The notes beneath the pieces are model-generated. The model made no database searches and was not told the DNA's origin. It saw only the letters and a list, made by a program, of their open reading frames with translations. Position numbers and translations under genes: made by a program. Shown here piece by piece: positions 7,682 through 17,406 of a stretch of DNA of 64,000 bases (position 1 is the stretch's first letter; each line of letters starts with the position of its first letter). Source of the stretch: Anaeropeptidivorans aminofermentans (GTDB lineage Bacteria > Bacillota > Clostridia > Lachnospirales > UBA5962); contig NZ_OW711693.1 in assembly GCF_940670685.1 (NCBI RefSeq), positions 3,410,001-3,474,000 of the forward strand, read 5' to 3'.

Positions 7682-9574
7682 TTAAAGCACGGGGATAAGG
7701 TCGTAATAATCCTGAACACTTGCGTTTCTAAGGCAAGCCTTTATGATTTGACGGCCAAGGGGCAGAATGTCGTCATCAAGATAGGACTCAGCTTCCGCCA
7801 TAAAGAAATCCGTAAGCATTTTCGCGCCGATATCGTAGGCTTCTTCTCCCACTTCCGGCTGATAATTCACCTGGAGCAATGCTCTTGGGATTCTCTCCCC
7901 GTCTATTTTTATTTCCTTTAAAGCGTATCCCAAAATAGGGCATCTGCTTTCAATCAGCACTTCCGGTCTGAACTTTGTTCCGCCCCGCCTTGAAAGGTAT
8001 TCTCTTGCAGTCCATTGGGCGGCAAAATTAACCTTATAAACCCCGATATACTGATTGGGAATTAGAACGTATTTCGTATTGGGTGTATTTAATATCTGTT
8101 CCAGAAGGATATTGGCCTGATCAACCTTTCTTCCTGTGGCAAAGGGCCAGTAGGAGCCTACCCCTTCTGATTTCATGCCTTTAGATATGTCAAGAATACT
8201 GGGGTTTGCATATCCTCTCGGAGCCACAAGCCGCCAGAGCCACCCAAGCGCAGGGGGAAGCACGTGGAACATGCCTACAATGCCGTAATTGGGGTTATCT
8301 TTTGAAGTGGGGGGTGTTCTTATGCCAAAGGAACGAATATCCACCTCTACGGCCCCTTCAAAATGGTTTTCAACATGCCTTCTGGGTAAAATGGCCCTTG
8401 GGTTGGGGCAGGGCTTTCCAGGCTCATCCATAACCGGCTCCCATATAAGGCAGGTAGACCCGGGGACAGCTTCCATATTCAAAAAGCATAAAGGCTCTTT
8501 CGGGTTTATTGTGGCTTTTTCCGTGGAAGGCTCCGTGCCGTATTCCGTAATATGGTTTACTCTTAAAAACCAGCTGTTTTCAGCGTCGGCAACCACAAGC
8601 TTGCCGCTGTGGTTTTGAAGGCTTGTATGGGCAATTGCCATATCGTCTGTAACAGGATTAAATTTGCAATGGTCGTATATATGAACTCTTACTTCTTCAT
8701 TGGTAACGGTATTTACCCCAAGAAGCAAAGAGCCGTCGTCTTCTCTGTGGAAAGGCTCTATCATTTCGCTTTTTCCGCCGCCGCTTGCCCCTTCATGCAT
8801 AATCGTCGTCGTCATTTCGTAGGGGGTCACGATGGATACGGTGGAAGCATGCAAGGTTGTCCAGCCTTCCTGCTCGCCTATATTTAAAAGCACGCCGTAA
8901 ATGCCTTTTTTGGCTGACGGGCCGGGATATAAATTATAAGAAAAAATCTCATGCATCTCATAAAGCCTGTTATGTACTACAACCTGTTTTCCTTCATAAT
9001 CCGTATGCCTGAAAGGCGGGGCCACGTATATTACAGCTCTCGGCTTAAAGAAATTAGGGATTTTGCTTTTAGGCACAAAGCCTTGAAGGTCTGCCATAGA
9101 GGCAGCAAAGAACGCCGCATTTTTAGGGCATATCAATAAAGAGGGGTATCCAAGGCCTAAGCTTTCATTTCCCGAATAAAAGGGCATGATAATCATTTCA
9201 TCAAGGGCTTTTATCCATTCATAAGTGGCCCTTCTTATGCCGTCAAACTTAACCCCAAACCTTTCCTCATGCCTTATCTTATCCGTTGGAAGGCTGTCGG
9301 CGATAAACATACAGTCCGGGTCTCTTCTTCTCATGTAGGTATCTTCATAGTTGCAGACAATGCCGTTTTTACATTTTATTACCTGGGCTTCTCTAACCAT
9401 GCCCTTTCCCTTAACATCATAGGAAATATCAAATGTATCATTCTCTTTTCCGCCCATCGCAAGGTCAAAAAGCTCCTGCCTTGATTCGGGTATGGTTATT
9501 TCGGCAGATGTGTTCTCAAGAATGTCAATAACCTCTCTTGGAAGAAGCATCTTATTTAAACTTTCTCTACTCAT
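7682..9574 (-). CDS. DUF4914 family protein, PEPCK-like P-loop
   Basis: 630 residues, matching what I know of DUF4914 proteins of Clostridia. The only recognisable functional signature is a glycine-rich P-loop, EGASGGGKSEM (GASGGGKS at 262-269), resembling the kinase-1 loop of phosphoenolpyruvate carboxykinase and HPr kinase. Other conserved blocks are MRRRDPDCMFIAD (81-93) and SYNLYPGPSAKKGIYGVLLN (212-231). No signal peptide or membrane segment. Start fixed by AAGGAGG and a 5-6 base spacer. It stands alone between repeat-filled gaps. A nucleotide-dependent phosphotransfer role is an inference; no substrate is known to me. Confidence 0.82.
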   Translation of the reverse strand: MSRESLNKMLLPREVIDILENTSAEITIPESRQELFDLAMGGKENDTFDISYDVKGKGMVREAQVIKCKNGIVCNYEDTYMRRRDPDCMFIADSLPTDKIRHEERFGVKFDGIRRATYEWIKALDEMIIMPFYSGNESLGLGYPSLLICPKNAAFFAASMADLQGFVPKSKIPNFFKPRAVIYVAPPFRHTDYEGKQVVVHNRLYEMHEIFSYNLYPGPSAKKGIYGVLLNIGEQEGWTTLHASTVSIVTPYEMTTTIMHEGASGGGKSEMIEPFHREDDGSLLLGVNTVTNEEVRVHIYDHCKFNPVTDDMAIAHTSLQNHSGKLVVADAENSWFLRVNHITEYGTEPSTEKATINPKEPLCFLNMEAVPGSTCLIWEPVMDEPGKPCPNPRAILPRRHVENHFEGAVEVDIRSFGIRTPPTSKDNPNYGIVGMFHVLPPALGWLWRLVAPRGYANPSILDISKGMKSEGVGSYWPFATGRKVDQANILLEQILNTPNTKYVLIPNQYIGVYKVNFAAQWTAREYLSRRGGTKFRPEVLIESRCPILGYALKEIKIDGERIPRALLQVNYQPEVGEEAYDIGAKMLTDFFMAEAESYLDDDILPLGRQIIKACLRNASVQDYYDLIPVL

Positions 9575-10317
9575 AAGAACCTCCTTAATAGATGCGTAAA
9601 CTTATTAAACTTGAAAATTGCCTTTTGATTTTTAAGTTTAATAAGTTTTCCTTAAGTCTATAATAAATAAACTTTATCTTTTTTAAGCTTATTTATCATA
9701 TTTAACTCCGGTCAAGCCCTTAAAAATTAAATAAGAAGGTGATATTAAAGGCAGTTATGAGCAGAAAAATCATGGGAATATGATTTCTGAAAAAAGAAAT
9801 ATAATATTTCAAAAGCTTCAAAAAATTTATACGGCAGTATAACTTCATTCAGAGTTAAAACAAAATCATGCTTAACTTGCTTTAATGGAATTGGAAGCTT
9901 TTAATAATGCCATAAGAAATTTAAAATTAATCCGCAAAACATTATTGTTTATAATTTATATTCCTCTTTATCCGTATCTGTCTCTTTTGCTAAACCACCC
10001 GGTGTCAAACCCTGTCTTTTTACTTTCAGCGAACCGACGTCGCTTTCTATTTTATCAAGTTTTTGCAGGAAATACAATATATTCTTGCAAAAACTTATAT
10101 TTATTTTTTATAATCATGGAAGAATTCTATCATGCCTATAAATAGTGAGTTTGGATTGCTGTGCAGTGCAAAGACTGCTTGCTGAATCCGCAAAAATCAT
10201 TAAATTATATCTTCTTTCTTCTCTAAACCTGTATCTTTTCATATATAAATAAATTTAAAGTGAACCTGGAGAAAAACCGCATATCGCTTGAATTTATATG
10301 AAATAGCAGCACTTTAA
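9575..10317. other. Non-coding gap, no gene seen
   Basis: The gap holds an inverted repeat near 9603-9650 (AACTTATTAAACTTGAAAA with its mirror) and a hairpin near 10057-10096 (AAGTTTTTGCA/TTGCAAAAACTT). The longest ORF here, on the plus strand from 9885, lacks a ribosome site. The rest is AT-rich, with weak resemblance to the repeats. Confidence 0.5.
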
Positions 10318-10468
10318 ATGAAATAAAAAAATACCGGCCGGATTAAAATATCCTTTGCGGCATTTTAATCTTGCGGTATTTTACGGTGCAAAAATTCTTA
10401 TTTCTTTTCGCTTATTTATATTCTCTAAAGCCAAATACTTATAAAGGTATGAAAGCAAATTGACTATA
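10318..10468. repeat. Family B-like long repeat, supplies a stop codon
   Basis: Relative of the repeat at 2280-2434, ending in AAAGCAAATTGACTATA. Its tip overlaps the 3' end of the acetyltransferase gene: read on the minus strand, the repeat end TATAGTCAATTTGC provides that gene's TAG stop. Confidence 0.65.
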
Positions 10469-11015
10469 CATCTGTAGGAACAAGATAACGGCACACTCTT
10501 CTTTTTTCCCCGTCAACTTTAAGATCGTTTACATCGTAAAGCTTTCCGCCGTTTTTTTCTATTACTCTTCCCGATGCCCTATTGGGCAGGTCACAGGTTA
10601 TAAGAGCAGGGTCTATGGAAAGCTTATTTGCTTCTTTAAGCAAAAGTCTTAAAAAATAAGTTGCATATCCCCTGTCCCATTTGCTGGCCCTTATGGCATA
10701 GCCTATATGCCCCCCCAGAAGCTCTATGCTGTCGTTTAAATAATGCCTAATATTGCCCGTTCCGATAAATTCTCTTTCGTTTACCAGCCAGAAGGTGGTA
10801 GAAGGTATATAGGGTTTGCCTTTATAGTTGCCCTTTTCCTCTTCGCTGAAATCATCATAGATGGTTTCCTTCCATATATAAAAATCTTGAGGATCATGCA
10901 AGGTGTAAAGCTTTACTTTTTTCTCTTTAAATTCTTTACAGGCCCCTAAATAGCTAAAGATATATTTTTCAGCCGTCTGCCGCTCTTTAGGCCTTATCAT
11001 CATCAATTCTTCCAT
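10464..11015 (-). CDS. GNAT family N-acetyltransferase
   Basis: 183 residues from the preferred start at 11015, where AAGGAG stands seven bases upstream; the longer reading from a TTG at 11051 has no ribosome site. The fold is GNAT, with beta-bulge region EFIGTGNIRHYLNDS and the acetyl-CoA loop region AIRASKWDRGYATYFLRLLL, in which D-R-G-Y-A matches the (Q/R)-x-x-G-x-A motif of this superfamily. Resembles RimJ/RimL-type or YjcF-like enzymes; substrate unknown. The TAG stop lies in the tip of a B-like repeat, so the last residues may have been changed by that insertion. Confidence 0.85.
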   Translation of the reverse strand: MEELMMIRPKERQTAEKYIFSYLGACKEFKEKKVKLYTLHDPQDFYIWKETIYDDFSEEEKGNYKGKPYIPSTTFWLVNEREFIGTGNIRHYLNDSIELLGGHIGYAIRASKWDRGYATYFLRLLLKEANKLSIDPALITCDLPNRASGRVIEKNGGKLYDVNDLKVDGEKRRVCRYLVPTDV

Positions 11016-11046
11016 GTTTATCTCCTTAAAGCTTTTTATAGTCGAT

Positions 11047-11166
11047 TTCAAATTAAACAGTAATAAAAATCGTATGTTTTGAATGGCTTGAACACAGCAC
11101 TTCTATATGTTTAAGCCGTTTATGAAAAATAGATTTTTATTGCATCCTTCTGTGAAATTTACTATA
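11047..11166. repeat. Family D repeat, short form
   Basis: About 120 bp just upstream of the acetyltransferase: AACAGTAATAAAAATCG and GATTTTTATTGC arms, an inner GGCTTGAACA/TGTTTAAGCC stem, and right tip AAATTTACTATA. It would be in or just before the acetyltransferase leader. Confidence 0.75.
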
Positions 11167-11204
11167 GATTTTTATATCAAATATATCGGCCTTAAGCAAA
11201 AAAA

Positions 11205-11801
11205 CTATACGTAAAACCGCCACAGGAAATCCTTTGCTTCCTCGGCATAATCTATATTAATCCTTTTGCTTATTTTTATATCCGAAATAGGGTCTTCTTC
11301 CTTTTTATCTGCCACATATAAATTATCGGAGTAAAGCTTTTTATAATTTAAACTCTTGTCAATGGCCATGGCCTTACAGACCTTTCCCGGCCCGTTGGAA
11401 AAATTTTTAAGCTGATATTTAGAAAGGGCATCAAGGCTTTTTCCGTATCTTAATAAGGAAGCATTTTCTTTCCCCTTTACAATTTCTCCCCCTCTTATAA
11501 GAACGGCGCAGGCTGTATCCTTTTCTTCCGTAACAATATTCATACAGTAATACATTCCGTATATAAGGTATATATAGGCCGTTCCTCCCTCGGCATAAAG
11601 CACCTCCGTTCTCTGGGTCCTTCTTCCGCCGTAAGCATGGCAGGCTTTATCAATAGAGCCTATATAGGCCTCCGTTTCTAGAATCCTTAATGCGATTTCC
11701 TCTCCGTCAACCGTATTGACAAGATATTTCCCTATTAAGTCCCTTGCCAGAAACAATGTATCCTTTAAATAATATTCCTTGGGAAGTATTCTGTTTCTCA
11801 T
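11205..11801 (-). CDS. 3-methyladenine DNA glycosylase (AAG/MPG family)
   Basis: 198 residues. It is the alkyladenine glycosylase family that flips out and removes alkylated purines in base-excision repair. The catalytic block RILETEAYIG has the predicted general base at E42; H56, GGRRTQR (58-64) and YGMYYCMN (81-88) are also family-typical. I chose the ATG at 11801 because AGGAGAG lies four to six bases upstream and the protein then begins MRNRILPKEYY, as expected; the 28 extra upstream codons run into a repeat. Likely transcribed alone. Confidence 0.93.
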   Translation of the reverse strand: MRNRILPKEYYLKDTLFLARDLIGKYLVNTVDGEEIALRILETEAYIGSIDKACHAYGGRRTQRTEVLYAEGGTAYIYLIYGMYYCMNIVTEEKDTACAVLIRGGEIVKGKENASLLRYGKSLDALSKYQLKNFSNGPGKVCKAMAIDKSLNYKKLYSDNLYVADKKEEDPISDIKISKRINIDYAEEAKDFLWRFYV

Positions 11802-11822
11802 TTTTCTCTCCTGCTTATTATA

Positions 11823-12040
11823 ATGAAACAAATTAATAACAATAACAAAAACCTTATATTTTACACTTAGCAAACCTGAAAACACTTACAGTGAAGCCAG
11901 GGAGCATTCTCTTATAGTCAGCAAACTGCTTTTTATCTTTGCTGACTTTATATAGCCTAAATATAGCGCCTTTATATATTTAAGCCCTTTATAAAAATTA
12001 TGCTTTTGTTACTACCTTAATCTTGTTTGGCTTTAATTAA
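11823..12040. repeat. Family D repeat, long form
   Basis: About 218 bp. Outer arms AAATTAATAACAATAACAAA and TTTTGTTACTACCTTAATC. Internal stems match the copy at 2451-2677 (AACACTTACAG block, GTCAGCAAA/TTTGCTGAC stem, TTAAGCCC block). It begins about 20 bp upstream of the glycosylase start. Confidence 0.8.
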
Positions 12041-12357
12041 TGTTTTTAATTATGGCTTTTTTGAACATAATAAATAGTATACCATAATTGTACTGAATGG
12101 TATCCCCATTAATTTGGTAATTATTAAATTTAAAGACGGTATAAATAGTATCTCCGCATATATTTTTCTCAAAACAATAGTTTTTTTCGGCTGTTGTAAA
12201 ATTCAATTTTGTATTTAATTGTATAAATTTGTATTTTTCAACAAAATGCTTTGAGCTTTTGCTGAATTCTGCTTCAATATAGATAGCCGGAAAATATGGA
12301 AATTTATTTTTTACAAATAAAGATTATCATTTACAAGAGGTTTGTGCATATTGTATA

Positions 12358-12386
12358 TTGTGTTGTATACTGTATACATGTATAAT
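12358..12386 (+). promoter_or_regulatory. Candidate distal promoter of pflB
   Basis: TTGTGT (12358-12363), 17-bp spacer, TATAAT (12381-12386). The spacer carries overlapping palindromes (GTATACTGTATAC). If used, the leader is about 290 nt and includes the family A hairpin at 12395-12532. Confidence 0.55.
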
Positions 12387-12394
12387 TTAATTAC

Positions 12395-12590
12395 AATAAG
12401 ATGTGTTTAAAGAAATAAGAAAAACCTATTCCCTATACACTCAAAAACACTATTTTCTTCAGAAATATCGCATTTTTGAGTTCATATCGAATATCGGTTT
12501 TTGTTGCCTGTATTTACTTTATCATATAGTCAATTTCCTTTATTCCGGCTAGCGTGAAATAAAGGAAAAGTAAATTGGCAAAGGCCTTTT
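12395..12590 (-). repeat. Family A repeat plus B-like fragment upstream of pflB
   Basis: An inverted A copy occupies about 12395-12532 (AAAACCTATTCCCTA, then CGGTTTTTGTTGCCTG). It is followed by TATAGTCAATTT and a small palindrome (CCTTTATT/AAATAAAGG) ending at AGTAAATTGGC, which resembles B with a different centre. Confidence 0.6.
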
Positions 12591-12617
12591 TAAAAAGCCC
12601 CTGCCATAAACACATTT

Positions 12618-12649
12618 TGATTCTTATAAAATGCCATTACTATAGTAAT
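12618..12649 (+). promoter_or_regulatory. Candidate proximal pflB promoter with palindrome
   Basis: TTGATT followed 18 bp later by TATAGT. The -10 sits inside a perfect 14-bp palindrome ATTACTATAGTAAT (12636-12649), which could be a regulator site. It does not match the Rex or Fnr consensus. Confidence 0.35.
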
Positions 12650-12681
12650 ATAAATATTCAACCAAAGGAAGGTGTATCTTA

Positions 12682-14907
12682 ATGGAACAATGGAAAGGTT
12701 TTAAGCCTGGCAGATGGAACCAAGACATTGATGTACGTAATTTTATTCAGAAGAACTATACTCCCTATGAGGGCGACTCAGGCTTCCTTGAAGGCCCCAC
12801 AGAAAACACAACAAAGCTCTGGGCCGAGGTTATGGAGCTTACCAAAGAAGAAAATAAAAAAGGCATACTTGACGTAGAAACGAAAACGCCAAATACCATA
12901 ACCTCCCATGGTCCTGGATACTTGGATAAGGAGATTGAACAAATCGTAGGCTTCCAGACAGATAAACCTCTTAAAAGAGGCATCATGCCTTTCGGCGGTC
13001 TCAGGGTAGTTAAAAAGGCCTTGGAAAGCTACGGCTATGAGCTTGACCCTACTACAGAAGAAATATTCTCAAAATACAGAAAAACCCATAATGACGGTGT
13101 TTTTGACGTATATACGGAAGACATGAGAAAGGCAAGACATACAGGCGTTATTACAGGCCTTCCAGATGCTTACGGCAGAGGCCGTATCATCGGTGATTAC
13201 AGAAGAGTTGCTCTTTACGGCGTTGATAAGCTTATTGAGGATAAACTTCATGCAAAGAAATCCATGGATAAATCAGGCTTTGATTCCGATACCATGCTTG
13301 CCATAGAAAATATATCGGAAACCATCAGGGCTTTGAAAGAGCTTGCAAAAATGGCTGCTTCCTACGGATATGATATTTCTGCTCCTGCTAAAAATGCTAA
13401 AGAAGCTATCCAATGGACCTATTTCGGATACCTTGCCGCCGTTAAGCAGCAGGACGGCGCCGCCATGAGCCTTGGCCGCGTATCCACCTTCCTCGATATC
13501 TATATTGAAAGAGATATTAAAGAAGGGGTTTTAACAGAAAAAGAAGCTCAGGAGCTTATGGACCATTTCGTTATGAAGCTTCGTATGGTAAGATTCTTAA
13601 GAACACCCGATTATAATCAGCTTTTCTCCGGCGACCCTACATGGGTTACAGAGTGCTTAGGCGGTATGGGTGAAGACGGAAGAACCCTCGTTACAAAGTC
13701 AAATTTCCGTATGCTTAATACCCTTTACAATTTAGGTCCTGCCCCCGAGCCGAACCTTACGGTATTATGGAGCGTTCACCTTCCTGAAAACTTCAAGAAA
13801 TTCTGTGCCAAGGTTTCCATAGATACAAGCTCCATTCAGTATGAAAACGACGACTTAATGCGGCCTTACTGGGGCGACGACTATGGTATCGCCTGCTGTG
13901 TATCCGCCATGAGAATCGGAAAGCAGATGCAGTTTTTCGGTGCGAGAGCAAACCTTGCCAAAGCCCTTCTCTATGCTATAAACGGCGGTAAGGACGAGAA
14001 AACCGGCGAACAGATCGGGCCTGAATTTGCGCCTGTAACAAGCGAATACCTTGAATATGAAGAGGTTTCCCGTAAATTTAATCAAACCCTTGACTGGCTT
14101 GCGGAATTATATGTGAAAACCCTTAACGTTATCCACTATATGCATGATAAATACAATTTTGAAAGCCTTCAGCTTGCCCTTCACGACAGGGATATTTTAA
14201 GAACGGAAGCTTGCGGAATTGCCGGTCTTTCCGTTGTTGCCGACTCTCTTTCAGCTATTAAGCATGCCAAGGTTAAGGTTATAAGAAACGAAGACGGTCT
14301 TGCTGTTGACTACGCTGTAGAAGGCGAATATCCTGCCTTTGGAAATAACGATGACAGAGTTGATAATATTGCTTACGATGTAGTTAAGCTTTTCATGGAG
14401 AAGCTTGAAAAGCAAATTACTTACAGAAAAGCTGTTCCAACTCTTTCCGTACTTACCATTACTTCAAACGTAGTTTACGGAAAGAAAACAGGAAGCACCC
14501 CAGACGGAAGAAAAGCCGGCGAGCCTTTTGCCCCCGGTGCAAACCCAATGCACGGAAGAGATGTAAAAGGTGCAATAGCTTCCATGAGCTCCGTTGCAAA
14601 ACTTCCTTATAAATACGCACAGGACGGTATTTCCTATACCTTCAGCATCATTCCTAAGGCATTAGGCAAAGAGCTGAACGAAAGAGTACAAAATCTTTGC
14701 GGCATATTAGACGGATATTTCACCGATAGCGGCCATCATATCAATGTAAACGTATTCGATAAAGAAACACTTTTGGATGCCATGGATCACCCGGAAAAAT
14801 ATCCTCAGCTTACTATCAGGGTTTCAGGCTACGCCGTAAACTTCATCAAGCTTACAAGAGAGCAGCAGCTTGACGTTATCCACAGAACCTTCCATTCAAA
14901 ATTCTAA
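12682..14907 (+). CDS. pflB: Pyruvate formate-lyase (formate C-acetyltransferase)
   Basis: 741 residues, normal for PFL. Converts pyruvate and CoA to acetyl-CoA and formate by glycyl-radical chemistry in the cytoplasm. The catalytic cysteine pair is C405-C406 in [19 protein letters not shown], and the radical glycine is G716 in RVSGYAV near the C-terminus. Both match true PFL rather than glycerol dehydratase or choline lyase relatives. Start supported by AAAGGAAGG before ATG. pflA follows on the same strand after 230 bp. Oxygen-sensitive, so the host ferments anaerobically. Leader features suggest regulation but no known operator is recognised. Confidence 0.97.
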   Translation: MEQWKGFKPGRWNQDIDVRNFIQKNYTPYEGDSGFLEGPTENTTKLWAEVMELTKEENKKGILDVETKTPNTITSHGPGYLDKEIEQIVGFQTDKPLKRGIMPFGGLRVVKKALESYGYELDPTTEEIFSKYRKTHNDGVFDVYTEDMRKARHTGVITGLPDAYGRGRIIGDYRRVALYGVDKLIEDKLHAKKSMDKSGFDSDTMLAIENISETIRALKELAKMAASYGYDISAPAKNAKEAIQWTYFGYLAAVKQQDGAAMSLGRVSTFLDIYIERDIKEGVLTEKEAQELMDHFVMKLRMVRFLRTPDYNQLFSGDPTWVTECLGGMGEDGRTLVTKSNFRMLNTLYNLGPAPEPNLTVLWSVHLPENFKKFCAKVSIDTSSIQYENDDLMRPYWGDDYGIACCVSAMRIGKQMQFFGARANLAKALLYAINGGKDEKTGEQIGPEFAPVTSEYLEYEEVSRKFNQTLDWLAELYVKTLNVIHYMHDKYNFESLQLALHDRDILRTEACGIAGLSVVADSLSAIKHAKVKVIRNEDGLAVDYAVEGEYPAFGNNDDRVDNIAYDVVKLFMEKLEKQITYRKAVPTLSVLTITSNVVYGKKTGSTPDGRKAGEPFAPGANPMHGRDVKGAIASMSSVAKLPYKYAQDGISYTFSIIPKALGKELNERVQNLCGILDGYFTDSGHHINVNVFDKETLLDAMDHPEKYPQLTIRVSGYAVNFIKLTREQQLDVIHRTFHSKF

Positions 14908-15065
14908 TAAATGCTATTATTAACGATAGACGAGTAAGCTCAGCATCACAGACTTTAATCGAAAAACAGGGCTTTGCCCTGGGATATCGGCAGCGAAGGT
15001 CATCAAGCTTGCTTTCAAGCTTGTAAACCATCAAGCTTACAGCCGATTTGCTCCTGCCGGTAAAG

Positions 15066-15099
15066 GTTTACAAAAGCGGCGAACGCCGCTTTTGTAAAC
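15066..15099 (+). other. Strong hairpin between pflB and pflA
   Basis: A perfect stem, GTTTACAAAAGCGGC with its mirror, without a downstream U tract. Smaller stems precede it (CAGGGC/GCCCTG near 14966 and three AAGCTT-centred repeats at 14998-15040). Likely an RNA-stability or partial attenuation element setting less activase than PFL; not a classic terminator. Confidence 0.6.
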
Positions 15100-15137
15100 T
15101 ACAATTGCAGCTTCCTTTTATATAAGGGGGATATTTA

Positions 15138-15917
15138 ATGGAACAATCATTAACAGAACAGAAAAAAAGCTTTGATCCCGACAATGTATTCGGCTATGTC
15201 CATTCTGTAGAAACCTGCGGAACCGTTGACGGCCCGGGCATACGATATGTGGTTTTTATGCAGGGCTGCCCTATGCGTTGCCAGTATTGCCATAACCCTG
15301 ATACCTGGGACCCAAAGGGAAAAAACTCCAAACGGATGAGTGTCAGAGAGCTTATGGACGATATTATAAAGTATAAATCCTTTATGCATTTTTCAAACGG
15401 AGGCGTTACTGTAAGCGGCGGAGAGCCTCTGATGCAGCCGGAGTTTGTAAAAACCCTTTTTAAAGCCTGCAAAGAAGAGGGCATCTCAACAGCCCTTGAT
15501 ACCAGCGGCTTCTGCCCTATTGATTCAGCCAAAGAGGTTTTGAACTATACGGATTTGATGCTTCTTGACATAAAAAGCTATAATCCTGATACCTTTAAAG
15601 AAATAACGGAAAGAGAAATAAGCCATACCCTTTCCATTGCCCAATATGCAAGCGAAAACTCCATCCCTATGTGGATTAGATTCGTCCTTGTGCCGGGCCT
15701 TTCGGATAATTATGAGGATATTGAAAAGCTTGCCGAATACGTAAGCTCTCTTTCCTCTGTTCAGGCGGTCGAAGTTCTTCCTTTTCATAAAATGGGGGAA
15801 TATAAATGGCAGGAGCTGGGCTATGACTATAAGCTTACCGATACCCCGGAGCCTCAAAAAGAAAGCATAGAAAAAGCAAGGGAACTATTCAGGGCAAAGG
15901 GTCTTGCGATTCATTAG
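15138..15917 (+). CDS. pflA: Pyruvate formate-lyase activating enzyme
   Basis: 259 residues, radical SAM enzyme that abstracts hydrogen from the PFL glycine to make the active radical. The [4Fe-4S] motif CPMRCQYC places cysteines at 44, 48 and 51 (CxxxCxxC). The SAM-binding GGEP-type motif is in VTVSGGEPLMQPEF. Start supported by AAGGGGGA upstream. Genomic pairing with pflB makes the partner certain. The last 40 residues (WQELGYDYKLTDTPEPQKE) are typical of PflA. A bidirectional terminator follows after a family A repeat. Confidence 0.96.
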   Translation: MEQSLTEQKKSFDPDNVFGYVHSVETCGTVDGPGIRYVVFMQGCPMRCQYCHNPDTWDPKGKNSKRMSVRELMDDIIKYKSFMHFSNGGVTVSGGEPLMQPEFVKTLFKACKEEGISTALDTSGFCPIDSAKEVLNYTDLMLLDIKSYNPDTFKEITEREISHTLSIAQYASENSIPMWIRFVLVPGLSDNYEDIEKLAEYVSSLSSVQAVEVLPFHKMGEYKWQELGYDYKLTDTPEPQKESIEKARELFRAKGLAIH

Positions 15918-15930
15918 AAAATATAATACT

Positions 15931-16070
15931 TAAAGTAAATTTGAAGTTAAACAGGAACAAAACCGTATATTCGCAAGGATTCAAAAATGTACCGTTTCCG
16001 AATGGAATCCGTGTTTTTGAATCTGCAGTGAATAGGGTTTTTGTTTTTTCCTTATAAAAAATTTACTATA
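15931..16070 (+). repeat. Family A repeat
   Basis: 140 bp between the pflA stop and the shared terminator. AAGTAAATTTGAAGTTAAAC and AAAAAATTTACTATA outer arms; inner stem ATTCAAAAATGTACCGTTTCC pairing with GGAATCCGTGTTTTTGAAT. Just after it lies AAAGTTGAAAA/TTTTTCAACTTT (16069-16099), a second stem. Confidence 0.85.
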
Positions 16071-16206
16071 AAGTTGAAAAGACATTTTTCAACTTTAATA
16101 AATATAATGCCACAAAAGGCTTCTATTTAGCATAAGCCTTTGCGGCTTCTTTTTTAAGGGAATATATCGTAAACTTTATAGAAAACAACAGGAATTTACC
16201 ATAGAA

Positions 16207-16238
16207 AAGGCAGCCGACAAAGCCGGCTGCCTTTTTTT
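16207..16238. terminator. Bidirectional terminator between pflA and adh
   Basis: GGCAGCCGACAAAGCCGGCTGCC-type stem with T7 on the plus side and TTTTCT on the minus side. It sits between convergent genes and ends two bases from the alcohol dehydrogenase stop. Confidence 0.88.
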
Positions 16239-16239
16239 A

Positions 16240-17406
16240 TTAGAATTCTACTTTTTTACCATAATAAATACATTCAAAGAGCTTTATCATTTCATCTTTT
16301 GAAATAGGTCTTGGATTTGAGCCGGTGCAGGCATCTTCAAGAGCCCTTTCACTTATAAGCGCAACCTTATTTTTAAATTCTTCTTCTGAAATGCCGTAAT
16401 CCTTAAGGGTAAGGGGGATGTTTAAGCTCTTATCCATATCCCTTATTAAAGCACAAAGGCTTTCTGTAAGGGCTTCGCTGTTTTCCCCTTCAAGGCCTAA
16501 GCGGCTTGCAATTTTTGCATATCTTTCAAGGCATACCTTTTTATTGAACTCTATAACATACGGAAGATAAATAGCATTGGCACAGCCATGAGGAATGTGG
16601 AAAACAGCGCCTGTCTTATGAGCCATAGAATGAACGATGCCAAGGAGAGCGTTGCTGAATGCCATGCCTGCCATACACTGGGCGTAGTGCATCAGCTCCC
16701 TTGCTTTTTTATCTTTTTCGTAAGAAGCCGGAAGCTCCTTTACAACAAGCTCAATGGCTTCAAGGGCAAGAGGATCTGAAAAGGAAGAAGCTGCTGTTGA
16801 AACATAAGCCTCAATTGCATGAGTGAGGGCGTCCATACCTGTATAAGCAGTTAAAGAATCCGGCATGGTTTCTGCAAGGCTTGGGTCTAATATAGCAACG
16901 TCCGGAGTTATATTAAAATCTGCAAGAGGATATTTAATCTCTGTTTTATAATCAGTTATTACGGAAAAAGCCGTAACCTCCGTAGCCGTTCCCGAAGTAG
17001 AAGGAATAGCAAGGAACTTCGCCTTCTGCCTAAGCTCCGGCAAAGAAAATGGCTTCGTAATATCTTCAAATTTAGTTTCAGGATATTCATAAAATACCCA
17101 CATGGCTTTCGCCGCATCGATGGGAGAACCGCCGCCCATGGAAATAATCCAATCCGGCTCAAAGGCTCTCATGGCCTCGGCGCCTTTTAAAACTGTTTCA
17201 ACAGAAGGGTCCGGCTCAACATTTTCAATAAGGCTTGTTTCTATGCCTGCTTCTTTTAAGTAGGCAACAGCCTTATCAAGAAAACCGAATTTCTTCATTG
17301 AGCCGCCGCCAACGACGATTACAGCCTTTTTGCCTTTAAGCTGCTTAAGAAATTCAAGAGAACCTTCACCGTAATACAAATCTCTTGGTAAAGTAAATCT
17401 TTGCAT
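16240..17406 (-). CDS. Iron-containing alcohol dehydrogenase
   Basis: 388 residues from ATG at 17406, set by GGAGG with a seven-base spacer; the longer ORF adds 13 codons without support. Group III Fe-ADH: NAD-binding GGGSPIDAAKAMW (about 93-105), and metal ligands in MDALTHAIEAY (D and H) and HSMAHKTGAVFHIPHGCANA (two further H). It reduces aldehydes to alcohols or the reverse, using NAD(P)H, which would reoxidise reducing power during fermentation. Similar to butanol/1,3-propanediol dehydrogenases; substrate is not fixed by sequence. Transcribed alone toward pflA. Confidence 0.92.
   Translation of the reverse strand: MQRFTLPRDLYYGEGSLEFLKQLKGKKAVIVVGGGSMKKFGFLDKAVAYLKEAGIETSLIENVEPDPSVETVLKGAEAMRAFEPDWIISMGGGSPIDAAKAMWVFYEYPETKFEDITKPFSLPELRQKAKFLAIPSTSGTATEVTAFSVITDYKTEIKYPLADFNITPDVAILDPSLAETMPDSLTAYTGMDALTHAIEAYVSTAASSFSDPLALEAIELVVKELPASYEKDKKARELMHYAQCMAGMAFSNALLGIVHSMAHKTGAVFHIPHGCANAIYLPYVIEFNKKVCLERYAKIASRLGLEGENSEALTESLCALIRDMDKSLNIPLTLKDYGISEEEFKNKVALISERALEDACTGSNPRPISKDEMIKLFECIYYGKKVEF

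Noticed and set aside
9885-10145. 86-codon plus-strand ORF in the long gap after DUF4914
   Set aside because: No ribosome site, odd composition, and part of the sequence forms hairpins. Not supported as a gene.
11802-11885. 28-codon N-terminal extension of the glycosylase
   Set aside because: Runs into a D repeat; AGGAGAG supports the ATG at 11801, and homologues begin near there.
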